This document shows positions 26,201 through 37,221 of a stretch of 64,000 bases of DNA, one piece after another. Position 1 is the first letter of the stretch, and each line of letters starts with the position of its first letter. Made by a program: the position numbers and the translations under genes. The stretch comes from Ahaetulla prasina (taxonomy: Eukaryota > Chordata > Lepidosauria > Squamata > Colubridae): positions 1,868,667-1,932,666 of the forward strand of contig NC_080543.1 in NCBI RefSeq assembly GCF_028640845.1, read 5' to 3'. Below the pieces are notes generated by a model, which was not told the origin of the DNA, did no database searches, and saw nothing but the letters and a program-made list of their open reading frames with translations.

Positions 26201-29200
26201 CTGCCTATCACCTCCTGGGAAGCTTTCACAAGCCAGGAATCTCAAAGCTTGTGCTCAAACTCCCTACAACCCTGTCCATTTCCTCAGGAGCGGCAGGGTG
26301 CGAGCTGTTCCCAGACAGAAAGGCAAGAACCTGCTCCAGGTGCCTCCACTGGGCCAGCCGGAATCGAACATTATTATAAATGATTCAGACAGAAGGGGAG
26401 AAGGAAGAAATGTTTAGCAATCAGCAGATGATCCAAAGCTCAGGGTGGCAGGGGAGACGACAAATATCTCAGAAGAGGGTCAGGATTGAAAACAATTATT
26501 ATAAACCTGAATATTAGGCTCTTCCCAACGAAGTGCTGTTCAGTGGCGACAGACGTAAGGTTGTAAGAATAGATGGTTGAGGTCCTTGAGTCATACGTTC
26601 TGAGGAGGATCTGGGTGTGCTGCCAGAGGCATGAGTCAGCACCCCCTGAAGCTGCCCAGTGAGCTAATGGGATGTAGGCTGCCTCATCAGAGGCAAAAAG
26701 TCAAGATCACAAGAAGGGACGGTTTTCTCGACACTGCACTGCTCAGGCCTCGCCTGGAAAACCGTGTCGTTTTGGCCCCCTCAGTACCAGAAGGATGTTA
26801 AGGATCAGAAATGAGTGCAGCCGAGATGAGGAGGGAGGCTGTATCTTATGAAAAATGGTTAGAGGAACTTGGTATGCGTGGACTGGAGAAGAGAAGGTTC
26901 TGGGGGATGGGAACCCAGCCTTCCCCTTCTTGAAGGGCTTTCCAGGGAAAAAGGCTGGGCACGTCTTCTCCGTGGGGCCCTGGGGCAGGACAAGGGCCCG
27001 CCGGATGGATGCCTTACGAAGAAAGATCCAAAAATTTCTTCACCACAAGAGTTCTTGAGTAGTCACTACTTGGAAATGCGGGGCCTCCAGCACTGGAGGT
27101 TTTGGGATGGCTTAAGGATTCCTTCTGGTCAGGGGGCTGGGCCACACATCCTTGCAACTCTAGGTTCCTATGAGGTAGGGTTAGAGTCCCCTAAGGTGTT
27201 TTACTTGGCCAGAGTTTAAGCAAGTTAGCTACTATTTCTGACAAGGAATAAAAGAGAATCAAGAAAGGAGTCCCCTGAGGTCCCAAGCTCTTCAGAGGAG
27301 CTCTTTACACTCTTCTGTTGGTGCAAGGGAGAACACTGAGAATAGAATAGAATAGAATAGAATAGAATAGAATAGAATAGAATAGAATAGAATAGAATAG
27401 AATAGAATAGAATAGAATAGAATAGAATAGAATAGAATTTTTATTGGCCAAGTGTGATTGGACACATAAGGAATTTGTCTTGGTGCATATGCTCTCAGTG
27501 TACGAGGCTAATCTTCAAATCCAGACACAACCCACCCATCTCCCAAGCCTCTCCATCCGACCACCACAGCCAACAAAGAAACATCCTAAGGGGCTCTTGC
27601 AGGACAGGTTCCCGAACGGGCCCAAGGAGGCCTCAACCCATCCTCACCTGCTGACAGTGGAGCCCCTCCAAATGCAGAAAATGCCAATCGGTGAGCACCA
27701 ACTGCCCAGAACTGCAGCCTCCATAGACAAAGAGATAAGCCTGTCCTATGAAGAGAGCAGAATGTCAGGCCCCTTCTCTCTCTTCTCCTCTAAGGTGCCC
27801 AACACACCTCAGGCCCGCTAAGGGGAAAAGCCTCTTCCATGAAGCCAAAGGACTGGGACCCCCGAGCCCTAGGACCACTGGACTTTGTTTTGAGGAGAAT
27901 CTGGAGCATTTGCACAGCAGGTCACACAACTCTTTTTTGAACGGCTGGCAAAAGACCTTACTGCTTCAGTGTCTGATAAACTGGGGTGCTGAGCACAAGG
28001 CCCAGGAGCAGCAGGGAGCGATTCTCAGAAGCCTCCAACCGGCCTCGGAAGAGCAGCTGGGCTTCATCGGTGCCATTCCCTGCCTCTTCCCCTCGGGGGG
28101 CTGAGCTTTCCCTTCCTACCTTCATGCGTGACTTCTGTGGCGGTGTGTCTCCAGCGGGGCACGGAGAAGCCCTCGACAGGTGGCAGCGGAGCAAGCTCAA
28201 TGACGGGGTTGCCGGGGCTCAAAGGATCGGCATCTGCCAGCCCCTTTAAGCAAAGGGGGGGCAGAGCAGGGCTCACTGGAGACTTACGGCCACCCAGCAC
28301 GACAGCCCAGCCTGAGCGCAGGACATTCACAGTGTGGAAAAGCCGCCCGTCTGTGGAAGGAGAGGAAAAAGTTCTCGTAGCGAGGGAGGGCCTGCTTGCC
28401 TGCACCAAGGGTTTCCCCCCCCACAATCCGTGTCGCTTACCCCAAGCCATTTCTAGCTCAGCCAGTCTGACTTTGTTGCTTCTCCAACCGTCCTGGTGCT
28501 TGACCAGAATATGCAGCTGAGTCAGGCGGCAGTGGCGCCCACCATGGTCCCCAAAGCCACCAGTGGTTAGAATTACGTCCGGGGTAAGGAGCACTGAGCA
28601 ATGACCATAGCGCTTCAGGCCAGCCACTGCCCCACCTGCCACAGCGAAGGATGCGGCCACGGTCCCAGCAAAGCAAGGGGCGTGGAGAGCCGGGGGGGCT
28701 GCAAGGCAGAGGAAAAAGAAGAGCCACGTTATTCGACCCTAGCAGGCCAGGCAGCAGGGAGCCTCTCTCCTCCAGATGAAGGTGCCTTGGAAAAAGGTTC
28801 CTGCACAGCCCCACCATTTCCTTACCCAGACGATGAACCTTTCCTTCTTGAATTTAACCAAGGTAAGAAAGGCCCTCTGCATCAAGCCGGGCTCATCTTG
28901 GCTGAGCATTCTGTGACCAGCCAGGTATCTCCGGGGGAGCTCTCAACCAGGTTTGGAGGGACACTGTCCCTCGGTGTCTATGAGAGCCAGTCAATGTTCT
29001 GGTGAGCCACACACACACTCCGGTTCAACCCCACCACTGCCATGCCCGTGGAAGCAAATACTGCAGGTTAACCACAGGTGAAGAAGCGCTTCCTTTCCTT
29101 CTGTCTCCTGTACTAAATCCAGGCTGGTACTTGGAGAGAGGGAGAAAAAATTTTCCCTGCCTTGATTACTGTTGTATTTACAAACCAGATTCTGGGCAGT

Positions 29201-32200
29201 TTTTGATAAGTAGAAAGAAATAAAACAACGTTATGTAGTCCCTAAAGTTCTTAAAAGGTACAATAAGCAAAATATAAAATCAAAGCAAAACAAAAGTGTA
29301 CAAAGAGGGCGGCTGCTTATGCTCCCAACACTTGATGAACAAAACTGCCTTTGCTGAAGGTGCCAGGGGACCATCCTAGCCTCAGGAAGCAAGGCTCCCA
29401 TAGCCCGCGTAATGCACAGGGGCTTCCCACCCTTTTTCTCCTATTCCTTCCCAACAAGGATTTCCTTCGGCCTGCAGGGGGTGGGGGGTGAGACAAAGGT
29501 AATGGAGCTGAGCAGTTCAGGGCTTCCTGAAAGTGTCCGAAGCCACCGGGAACAACATTCAGTCGAAAAAAGGGAAGGCTGAGGGAGGCATGGGACTGGT
29601 CTTCCAGTACAGGAAGGGGTGCTGTGGACTTATTCTCCAGAATGACCAAGGTTAAGACAGGGACTGGCCAGGAGTGGGGAGAACCCCGAAGTCGTGGATG
29701 CCACTTCATGGGAGATTTTCAAGGGGTGATTGGAGACCCATTCCTTTGGGATGGTCTAAACTGGGTAAGGGAGGTTCTTCCCAATTCTAGGATTCTATTA
29801 ATCTCACAGTCAACAGCACTGTTGGGAAACTTAGATTTCAAACTTTCAAAATGTTAATTCTTGGTGTTTTAATGTATTAATGTTGTAATGTACTTTTACC
29901 ATGTTGCAAGCTGCCCAGATGACAGTGTGGGTGCATATAAATTTAATAAACTGCCCCCGGAAGAGAACCTTTTTAAAGCCTTCGGAAGTTGTGGAAGCTT
30001 CATCACTTGAGACTTTCAAGAAAAGATTGCACCGCCATTTGACAGAAATTGTGTAGGGTTTCCTTCTTGAGCTGGGGGTTGGACTAGGTGATCTATGGGG
30101 TCCTTTCCAACTCTGTTAATCTGCTTAGAAACCTATATTCTTTGTATTCCGTATAAATTAAATAGTAATTAATCCATGGCAGAGATTGCTGCTGAGAAAG
30201 AACCATTTTGAGGGTATCATTTTAATTCCTTTTTAAGTGAAGGGATTTTCAAGAAAAGATCTTTAAAAAGACAGAGAGCTGCATAGGGGAGGGCAGCCCA
30301 CCTTGCCTCCGGTATCATGCAATGATTAACCAGATGCCTTCAGGAAATCTGTATGGACAAGAGGACAAAAGAAAAGATCCTTTAAAGCTAATGCTACTTC
30401 TCTGAATAGAACCGCTTTAGGAGGTAGCAGAGCTAATGCAACTTCGGAACTATTTAGACCTGCAGGTCTCCATCAGCCCTTGTGCAACTGCACCGGTCAG
30501 GGAGATGAGACAGGATGAAAACATCCCACCAAATCGTCACTGGTACCCAGGGCAGGGGACATGTCGGGCTTTTACCTTCCATCCTGGAAAATAGAGGAGG
30601 TGCAAAGGCGGCTTCTCCCTTGGATGCAGCCAGGATGAAATAATGGGAGCACTTCAGGTGCCATTCCTGGAAGAACAGAGAGGTCGCCGTAGGCTCTCAG
30701 TCACAACAAATCCCTCTACACATTGGAGCATTCTGAGGAAACAGACTTGCAGCAAACAAAGAAACCCCTTGTGCGCTTCTATGATAAGCTAAATGTCATA
30801 TTATCACACACTCAAATGTAATTGCTTTAGTACTACAAGTAGGAATCATTTTATATCCTACTTTAAGATTTTACTGGTATCCTGTATATCATATTTTGGT
30901 TGCACCAGATGAAAATACTCTTCTGCTGCCATCCCACTCTATTTCCACGCTGCCCACGAAGAAAGAATCTCTTGGTCTTGTGGCCGGCTGCAAGCCACCT
31001 CGCCTCCCTCTCCACATTCTGCACACACCAGGGCAGACCAACCTCAAATTCATCAAAGGGCTCCAGAGCTTGAATCCTCTTCTGCTCTTCTCCAGGCACA
31101 AAACTCCTATAGAACTCGTTCATATCCATGATGTGGCATTCCGTCCAGCCCTAAAGAGAAGGTCGTGGCATTAAGACCGAGGCACAGCCATTCCACTGGC
31201 CCCCTCTGGTCTACCTTCCACCAGTCCAAGGCTCACACCGACCCTCTGGAGAAAGCGCATTTGTTGAGCCTCACAGTCTGGGTAGGTGGTTAGGGAGCGG
31301 AGCGGAGACTGTAGATGGCTGAAGTGATTTTGCATGATACGGCCAAAAGGGTCACTGGGATGAATCTGCTCATACAGAATGAACCAGGCGCTCAGAAAGT
31401 ACCCAGCTGCCCACTGAATCAGAGCATCTGACCTGGAAGGAACCAGAAAGAAGGGGAAATGCACCAAGGAAGAAGAGCCCAGACCATTCAACTGGAGGCC
31501 AGGGAGCCACCTGACTCCCAAACAAGTCCAGGCTGTGAGAATCTTCAGGACCATTCATGTTTGCCAAGTTCAAAGCTGGAGATGGATCTGAGACCTCTAC
31601 AATAGATCCCACCCTGCAAAGCTTGGAAATATCTCATTCTCAATATCCCCTGAGGAGATGATGCAGCGGGATTAAAGGGAAAGCAGAAGGATCCATGGAT
31701 CCAAAACCGCTGCCACAACAGAAAATTGTTTTTTAAGGACAATTGGAACTCTATCTTATTTTGACTTTGTAAGGCAGCAACCAGAAAAGGGGAGGGCTTC
31801 CAGTCTGCTCCTATTCAATCTTGAGGTAGCTAGGCTGCAATTTTCAGCAGTAATTAATGCAGGGAGCAGATTTCCAACGGTCTCTTTGTGAGCTTGGAAA
31901 CTAATGTCTCAGCTTCAAGCTCAAAATATTGTGGTAGGAAGTTTGCTTGGTTCTACTTGACAATTACTTGGTAAACTGCAAGGCTGCACCGAATCAGTGG
32001 AATGCAAAAACAAAAAGAATATACAGCAAAAACGCTACTTACACAAGGTATTAAATCTAAGATGCGAAACACAACACAACCGTGACTCTTTCGCCCTAAC
32101 CTTGGAAAGCCACAATCTGCTGAGATTTAACAAAAAACCTGGCCTCTCAGCTGTAGCCCAGGCGACCCGCTGGGATGGCGGCAAAGACCAAACCACAAAC

Positions 32201-33097
32201 CTCTCGACCTCCATGTAGGGCAGGACCACCTCCGCAAGGATCAGGGTGGGCGTCGCGGGATCCAGGCCAGCGCCACGCAGGGCCCCCTCCAGCAGGGCCA
32301 GTTGGGAGAGATCCACGCCCAGGAGCTGATAATCATCCCCGGAATACTTGACGCTTCCTGCAGGGAAGGCGAAGCGCGCTCGGTGCCGGCCCAGGCGGTT
32401 CCTTTCCTCCCCTCGTCCGCATACCCACCGAGATCCTCGCGGACGCCGCCTCCCGCCAAGCCGCGCAGCTCCGCCGAGCCGGAGATCAGGGCCGCTTTGC
32501 GGGAGGCCACCTCGGGGAGGTCCACCTCGAAGAACCGCCCGCCGCTTCCCGCCAGCAGCCCCGCGTCCTTCAGGCAGAAGTAGAGCGAGTCCCAGCCGGC
32601 GCCCAGAGACACCACCTGCGGGAGGGGGGGAGGGGCTCAGACGGCGCTGCGGAGGGAGGGAGGCGGACGGAGAGGGAGGGGCCGAACTTGCCTGCCTGCG
32701 CGGGTGGCCCGGAGTGCCCATCAGGAAGGCGCGCAGGCTCCGCTCCACCGCTCGGGCCCGGATGTAGTAGCCCCTGCGGGGTGGGGGTGGGGGAGAGGAG
32801 AGTGTGAGCGGCGTCCGCCCCTGCTGCCCCCGCAGAGGAAAGCCGCACCCCCCACGCTCCCTCCTCCCCCGGAAGCGCCGAGCGGGTCGGGGGCCCTCAC
32901 CGGTGGATGGCGGGGGCGCGGCGCGGGCCTCCCCGGGGCAGCAGCTGCAGCACGAAGCGGTCCGAGGTGTAGCCCAGGGCGGCGGCGGACCTCTTGCTGG
33001 CGGCGCTGCTGTCACCGGTGCCGCTCACCCGCGGGGAGGGGCGACAAGGGCGGACCCGCGCCTCCCCGCTGCCCTCCCGCCGCCGTTGCCCCCCCAT
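11248..33097 (-). CDS. LCMT2: LCMT2/TYW4, tRNA wybutosine-synthesizing leucine carboxyl methyltransferase 2, 13 coding exons
   Basis: Coding exons in gene order: 33097-32901, 32773-32692, 32615-32429, 32357-32201, 31432-31237, 31150-31043, 30666-30576, 28698-28441, 28350-28120, 27745-27648, 23566-23379, 18189-18054, 11418-11248 (TGA at 11248-11250). All phases join, giving 2100 nt (699 residues); human LCMT2 is about 686. Seen: the SAM-binding motif [11 protein letters not shown] from about residue 96, [11 protein letters not shown], an acidic [14 protein letters not shown] segment, EPFDEFE/EWHLKC across exons 6-7, then C-terminal Kelch-type blades ([45 protein letters not shown]). The family uses SAM to methylate the side chain of wybutosine at position 37 of tRNA-Phe in the last steps of that pathway. 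Splice sites are GT-AG except intron 2, whose donor is AG|GCAAGT. The exon 5 donor is ambiguous: gtgagc at 31236 is strong, while gtcggt at 31242 is weaker but fits the human length better. Introns hold L2, PLE, CR1 and Tc1 copies. The assignment is from remembered similarity to the human protein, not a search. Confidence 0.93.
12411..12705 (+). repeat. Retroposon 3' end with (ATTCT)n tail
   Basis: Sequence ending CACTTGGCCAATAAAATTC followed by ATTCT repeats. The same unit occurs inverted at 27338-27512 and 37222-37480. This matches the pattern of snake LINE-seeded AATAG microsatellites. Confidence 0.75.
13190..17222 (+). mobile_element. Nearly full-length L2-clade LINE
   Basis: About 4.0 kb ending in the L2-type tail CCGCCCTGAGTCCTTCGGGA then (AAAT)n. 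It is inserted in the Tc1 element: the flanking text is CAATCAATTTAATT on the left and AATTTACCACAGG on the right, consistent with a short target duplication. 5' region from 13190 with no clear ORF1, then the endonuclease-RT frame (13634-17056). Confidence 0.9.
13634..17056 (+). pseudogene. L2 endonuclease/reverse transcriptase ORF with three in-frame TGA codons
   Basis: One uninterrupted frame of about 1140 codons, broken only by TGA at 14345, 15794 and 16244. APE-type endonuclease at about 14200-14830 ([38 protein letters not shown]). RT at about 15600-16250 ([44 protein letters not shown], active site YADDTQLYF). C-terminal domain to 17056 ([25 protein letters not shown]). No frameshift is needed, so inactivation is recent. 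Confidence 0.9.
17540..18050. other. LCMT2 intron 12 sequence, nothing recognised
   Basis: Non-repetitive-looking intronic DNA between the Tc1 end and exon 12. No gene or element identified. Confidence 0.4.
19790..21425 (-). mobile_element. CR1 LINE remnants, with a sense-strand CR1 nested inside
   Basis: Antisense CR1 RT/3' text at about 19790-20735 resumes at 21150-21425. A plus-strand CR1 3' end (20740-21150, ending TTGGACTAGAAGGCCTCCA) interrupts it between ...GTATTCCAAG and AAGTGTGGTC. A MITE piece lies at about 20437-20505. Lies in LCMT2 intron 11... upstream of exon 12. Confidence 0.7.
21433..22375 (+). mobile_element. Penelope-like element, C-terminal RT and GIY-YIG endonuclease remnant
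   Basis: Degenerate plus-strand text contains RYVDDL (21484-21501, RT active site), FLDILIS and VYRKPTCT near 21610-21680, and a GIY-YIG endonuclease segment ([20 protein letters not shown] at about 21767-21826). Stops and shifts break the frame. The 3' terminus at 22285-22370 carries the hammerhead-like motif shared by the tandem arrays. Penelope elements are defined by this RT plus GIY-YIG pairing. Confidence 0.8.
22292..22326 (+). ncRNA. Hammerhead-ribozyme-like motif at the 3' end of the Penelope element
   Basis: Core GTGATGA (22292-22298), helix II GTTACC/GGTAAT (22300-22305 with 22313-22318), GAAA (22319-22322), then TGTC (cleavage would follow 22326). Upstream CTAGCA and downstream TGCAAGAA can form helix I. 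First core base is G rather than C. Minimal helix III is as described for Penelope-type hammerheads. Confidence 0.55.
22380..23378. other. LCMT2 intron 11, unassigned
   Basis: No recognised element. A plus-strand frame at 22862-23116 has no family I can name. It could be chance or a retrocopy remnant. Confidence 0.35.
24770..26330 (-). mobile_element. Old L2-clade LINE fragment
   Basis: Degenerate minus-strand reading includes [20 protein letters not shown] (RT), a [17 protein letters not shown] segment and [13 protein letters not shown] text. Many indels. Located in LCMT2 intron 10. Confidence 0.65.
26800..27180 (+). mobile_element. CR1 LINE 3' fragment
   Basis: Text such as GAAAAATGGTTAGAGGAACT and the following 3' region resembles the CR1 ORF2 C-terminus. 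Degenerate. Confidence 0.5.
27338..27512 (-). repeat. (GAATA)n microsatellite attached to a retroposon 3' end
   Basis: About 20 GAATA units (27340-27438), then TTTTTATTGGCCAAGTGTGA, the inverse of the 12411-12705 tail. Confidence 0.9.
30000..30118 (+). mobile_element. CR1 LINE 3' end
   Basis: CATTTGACAGAAATTGTGTA then GGGGGTTGGACTAGGTGAT, the sense CR1 terminus. In LCMT2 intron 7. Confidence 0.8.
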
Positions 33098-33320
33098 GTG
33101 CTCTGCTGCCAGACGGAGGTGGCCTCTCGCCCGCTCCCCAGGCCGACTTCCGGTCCTCCGTACACTTCCTGTCCGAACGACCTTCCGGCATGGCAGACTT
33201 CCTGTCCCCGCCTTCCTCTCCGCTCTTTCCAGTACGGCCCGCTTCTTTTTCCTGTCCTCTTATTCCTCTCCGCACAGCCGGGGTGACCTTCGGAGTGCTT
33301 GTTTAGGTTGGGCCCACGTG
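32240..33320 (-). promoter_or_regulatory. GC-rich CpG-island-like promoter and first exons of LCMT2
   Basis: The sequence from about 32240 to 33300 is much richer in G, C and CpG than its surroundings and covers LCMT2 exons 1-4. Upstream of the start codon there are ETS-type motifs (ACTTCCGG at 33146-33153, ACTTCCTG near 33164, CTTCCGG near 33182) and an E-box CACGTG at 33315-33320. No TATA box is evident. This is the usual form of a housekeeping vertebrate promoter. Promoter function is inferred from composition and position. Confidence 0.6.
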
Positions 33321-33776
33321 GTGGGAAGGCCGGAATGGCCGTGCCACAAGAAGGAGAGAAAAAAAACTGGCAGTGCCGCAAGGGAGCCGGGCCAGCCCCG
33401 CATTTCCTGACTCCCGCAGTCGATTGAGGAGCAGCCCGGTGGAAACAGCCCCTGAAGTCTGTAGTGGAGACAAAAGATACCCGGGTTTCCCCCCCCATTA
33501 GTTAGTTAACAGTCACCGACTCTCCCCTCCCCACCTTCGCCACTCATTTTCTCATCGCCCATAATACGGCTGCCCGTCTTGGCCTTCCGCTGCGTCTGTA
33601 AGGAAGCAGCTGAGAACCGATGGTGGTGGCTCCACCAGATATTTGGGAGCCTGGTCTCTTTGTACCCTTTCAATTTAGAAAAACGATGGGCCGCGTGGGG
33701 AACATAAAGTTCATTTGTTTGAATCGCGCGCTTCAGGATTGTGCCAAAGGCAACTTAACCTCCTTGTTTTGTTTCA

Positions 33777-33811
33777 AGACGTTTCGCTTCTCAACCAAGA
33801 AGCTTCTTCGG
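33777..33811 (-). ncRNA. Hammerhead-like motif, Penelope-related repeat
   Basis: On the minus strand: CCGAAGA (33811-33805), helix II GCTTCT/AGAAGC with a 6-nt loop, GAAA, CGTC (33781-33778). One core change (U4 to C). Related text occurs at 53540-53660. Confidence 0.5.
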
Positions 33812-34192
33812 AGCTGAAGAAAAAGATACCACGAAAAAATTGAACATGTTATGCCACTGACGTTAGTTAAAATAAGCTCGGTCCTTGTTCTTAAAGTCTC
33901 CGAGAGTCGAGCAAAGAGCTGCTGTCCAGGGTGCTGTTGCACAGACCGGTAGCTGTGGAGAGAAGGCCCTTTCCCTAGGGCACTTCAGTTCCTGACCAGA
34001 GGGGAGATTCAGAAACGACCTGCAGGGCCAGCAGAACCCAAAACGGAAGGGAGGAGGCAGCAGTGGCACGTGAAGCACAGGGTTGTTCTGATAGTTTGGG
34101 TTGAGTTGGCACTGTTTTTCCAAGCATATTAGCAACTTCAGCGGCTGTTTTGTGTTTGTCTTTCTCTAGCCCCTTTTGGGGCAAGAAGCAAT

Positions 34193-34292
34193 NNNNNNNN
34201 NNNNNNNNNNNNNNNNNNNNNNNNNNNNNNNNNNNNNNNNNNNNNNNNNNNNNNNNNNNNNNNNNNNNNNNNNNNNNNNNNNNNNNNNNNNN
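34193..34292. other. Assembly gap (100 N)
   Basis: One hundred consecutive N. A round 100 usually marks a gap of unknown size. It falls directly 5' of an L1 fragment and upstream of the ADAM exons, so both the L1 5' end and any missing ADAM exons could be hidden here. Confidence 0.99.
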
Positions 34293-37179
34293 CAATTTAA
34301 TATGTTAATGGCAGACCAGGTGGCAACGAATATACAATATGCTAAACATAATACTTTTGTAATGCAAATAAACCTGGGAGATGGTTGGCATATAATTTAA
34401 GGAAGAAACAGAAAGCACGTGTCATACAAAAATAGAATATAAAGGTAAAGAGACATATCAACAGGATAAAATTAAAAGGCATTCTCAGAATTTTATACTG
34501 CACTATATGCAAAAGACAAAATATTGGATAGGGATATTTATGATTATTTGAAAGATTATAAGGTGAATATTCTAACATTAGAACAGAGGAGGAGCTGAAC
34601 CGGCCGATAGCTACTGGAGAAATAGTGGAGGCAATTAAACAATTAAAATGGGAAAACCCTGGTACAGATGGTCTTACAGCAACTTATTATAAAAACACAG
34701 GATGAAATATTAGGCCCACTTAAAGAATTATTTAATCAGATACAATTAGGAGTGGAATACCCCGTCATGGAAAACATCTTTTATTTCACTGATACGAAAG
34801 AGGAGCAAGACTGCTCTAAACCTGGTAACTATAGGCCGATTTCACTTTTAAATAATGATTATAAGATTTTGTAAAAATAATAGCAAATAGATTAATGTTA
34901 GTTTTACAACAAAGAATTCATACTGATCAATCTGGTTTTATAAAAGGGAGGCAGATGAGGAATAATGTTAGACAGATTATTAATATATTGGAATATTTGG
35001 AAAGAAGAATACTTCAGCGGCACTTATTTTTGGATGCAGAGAAAGCCTTTGATCGATTGCATTGGGATTTTTATTTAAATTAATAGAGAAAATGCAATTT
35101 GGAGACTGTTTTATTAGAATAATTAAAGCGATTTATGGAGAGCAAACAGCACAGATTATAGTAAATGGTAGTTTGACAGAAGTTATTAAGATTGCGAAGG
35201 AACAAGACAGGGATGTCCTTATCACCATTATTGTTTGTTTTGACTCTGGAACCATTATTAGATAAAATACGAGAATTAATGAAAATAGAGGAATTAAGAT
35301 TAGACAATATGAGTACAAAGTTAGAGCTTTTGCAGATGATGTAGTGGTTACGTTAATGAATCCTATAAATTCAAGTAGATTTTGTTGGAAGTAATTGATA
35401 AATATGGAAAGGTATCAGGATTTAAAATAAATCAGAAAAAACAAAAGTGATAATTAAAAATATGTCTATACAACAGAAACAAAAACTAGAGGAAATGACA
35501 GGATTTGAGGTAGTAAAAAGGTTAAATATTTAGGGTCTATATTAGCTCATCGAACAAGAAACTTTATAAGAATAATTATGACTTGCTATGGCAAAAGTTC
35601 AGAATGATATGAATGGCTGGAAGAAATTGCAGTTATCCCTATTGGGAAGGATTAGCTATTAAAATGAATGTGTTACCTAGATTTTGTTTCTGTTCCAGAT
35701 GATACCTATAATTAAAAAGGATAAAATTTGGAAGATTGGCAGAGTGGGATTAATAAATTTATATGGCAGGGTAAAAGGCGAGGTTAAAATGAAAATAATA
35801 CAGGATTCACGGAAAGAGGTGGTTTAAGAATGCCTAATTTTAAACTATATTATGAAGCAGTAACCTCTCAGTAATAAGTGACTGGTTTAACTTAACAGAG
35901 GAAAGAATTTTGAATATAGAAGGTTATGACTTGTTATATGGATGGCATGCGACTTATTTTATGGAAAAAGTGGATAGGGCTTTTAAGAATCATGTGTTGA
36001 GAAGTGCTCTTTATGGTCTGGAATAAATATTCCTATAAATTAGATTATAAGATTCCTATATGGCGAGCCGTAGACATGCAATAGAGAATATAAATATAGA
36101 ACAGAAACAGGAAATGATTACATATAAAGAACTTTTGTATGCTGAAGGAGGTAGATTGCAATTAAAATCATTACAGGTATTAAATGAAGAAGGGAGGAAT
36201 TATACTTGGTTTCAATATGGGCAAATAAGTGCTAGATGGAAAGAAGATCAAAAAATTGGTATAATGCAAAGCGAGGAAAATTTAATAAAGCAAATTAGAA
36301 ATCAGACCCACGAGCATATAAAGAGATTGTATAATGTGTTGCTTGAAATAGATTCGGAAAAGGATTTGGTAAAGGATTGTATGATAAAATGGGCACAGAA
36401 TATTCAGGAACCAATAATGTTGGAAACATGGGAGAAAATTTGGGTTAGAAATGTTAAGTTTACACAAGCACAGAATTTAAGGAAAATTTTTATAAGATGT
36501 TTTATAGATGGCATTTAGATCCCAAAAAATTATCATGTATGTATCCTAATATCCAAGCGAAATGTTGGAGGTGTGATTGTGATGATGCTACATATTTTCA
36601 TATTTGGTGGACTTGCAAGAAAATTAAGGTCTTTTGGATAAGAATTTGGTGGATTATTCAAAATGTACTGAAGAAGAAGATAAAGTTCCTGCCACAATTT
36701 TTCCTTTTGGGAATTATAATGGATTGTACAGGGATTGAGACTAAACTGATTTTGAACTTAATAACAGCAGCAAGACTGTTGATTGGACAATACTGGAAGA
36801 AAGAAGAGATACCTACAATAGAAGAATGGATATTGAAAGTTATTAACTTGGCTGAGATGGCTAAAATCTCAGCGTTTTAAAAGACAATACGAGGAAAGAT
36901 ATTTAATTGAATGGAAAAATGGATTGATTATCTACAAAACAGATATCAGATTAAGAAATATCAGATTGCCTTTGAATAATTAGAAAGTTATTTTATGTAA
37001 TGGGAGGGGTTGGGAGACGAAAAGCTTTGGATGTGGTTATTTGGATTGGACTTTACCTTGTGATTGACCCGGGAAGCCGGGGGTGGGGGAGGGAGGGGGA
37101 TGTTTTGTTTTTTTTTTTTTTTGGGAGGGAGGGGGAAAAAAGGGGGAAAATGTTTTTGTTTTTTTTAAAACTCTTTCAA

Positions 37180-37190
<11 letters not shown>
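34293..37190 (+). mobile_element. L1 LINE, frameshifted, 5' end lost in the gap
   Basis: ORF2 pieces on the plus strand: FNMLMADQVATNIQYAKHNT (34302), NYRPISLLNNDYK, FLDAEKAFDRLHW, and the L1 C-terminal region CWRCDCDDATYFHIWWTC near 36560. Many indels and stops. Ends CTTTCAATAAA plus poly(A) at 37173-37207. Same family as 543-2367. Confidence 0.9.
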
Positions 37191-37210
<20 letters not shown>

Positions 37211-37221
37211 AAGATGTTCAG

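Noticed and set aside
27962..28079. Candidate LCMT2 exon directly after exon 9
   Set aside because: It would need a 40-nt intron and leaves the wrong phase for the next exon. The true exon 10 at 27745-27648 fits in phase and in sequence.
32348..33410. Several overlapping plus-strand frames over the LCMT2 first exons
   Set aside because: Stop-poor because of high GC. The minus-strand exons explain the coding signal.
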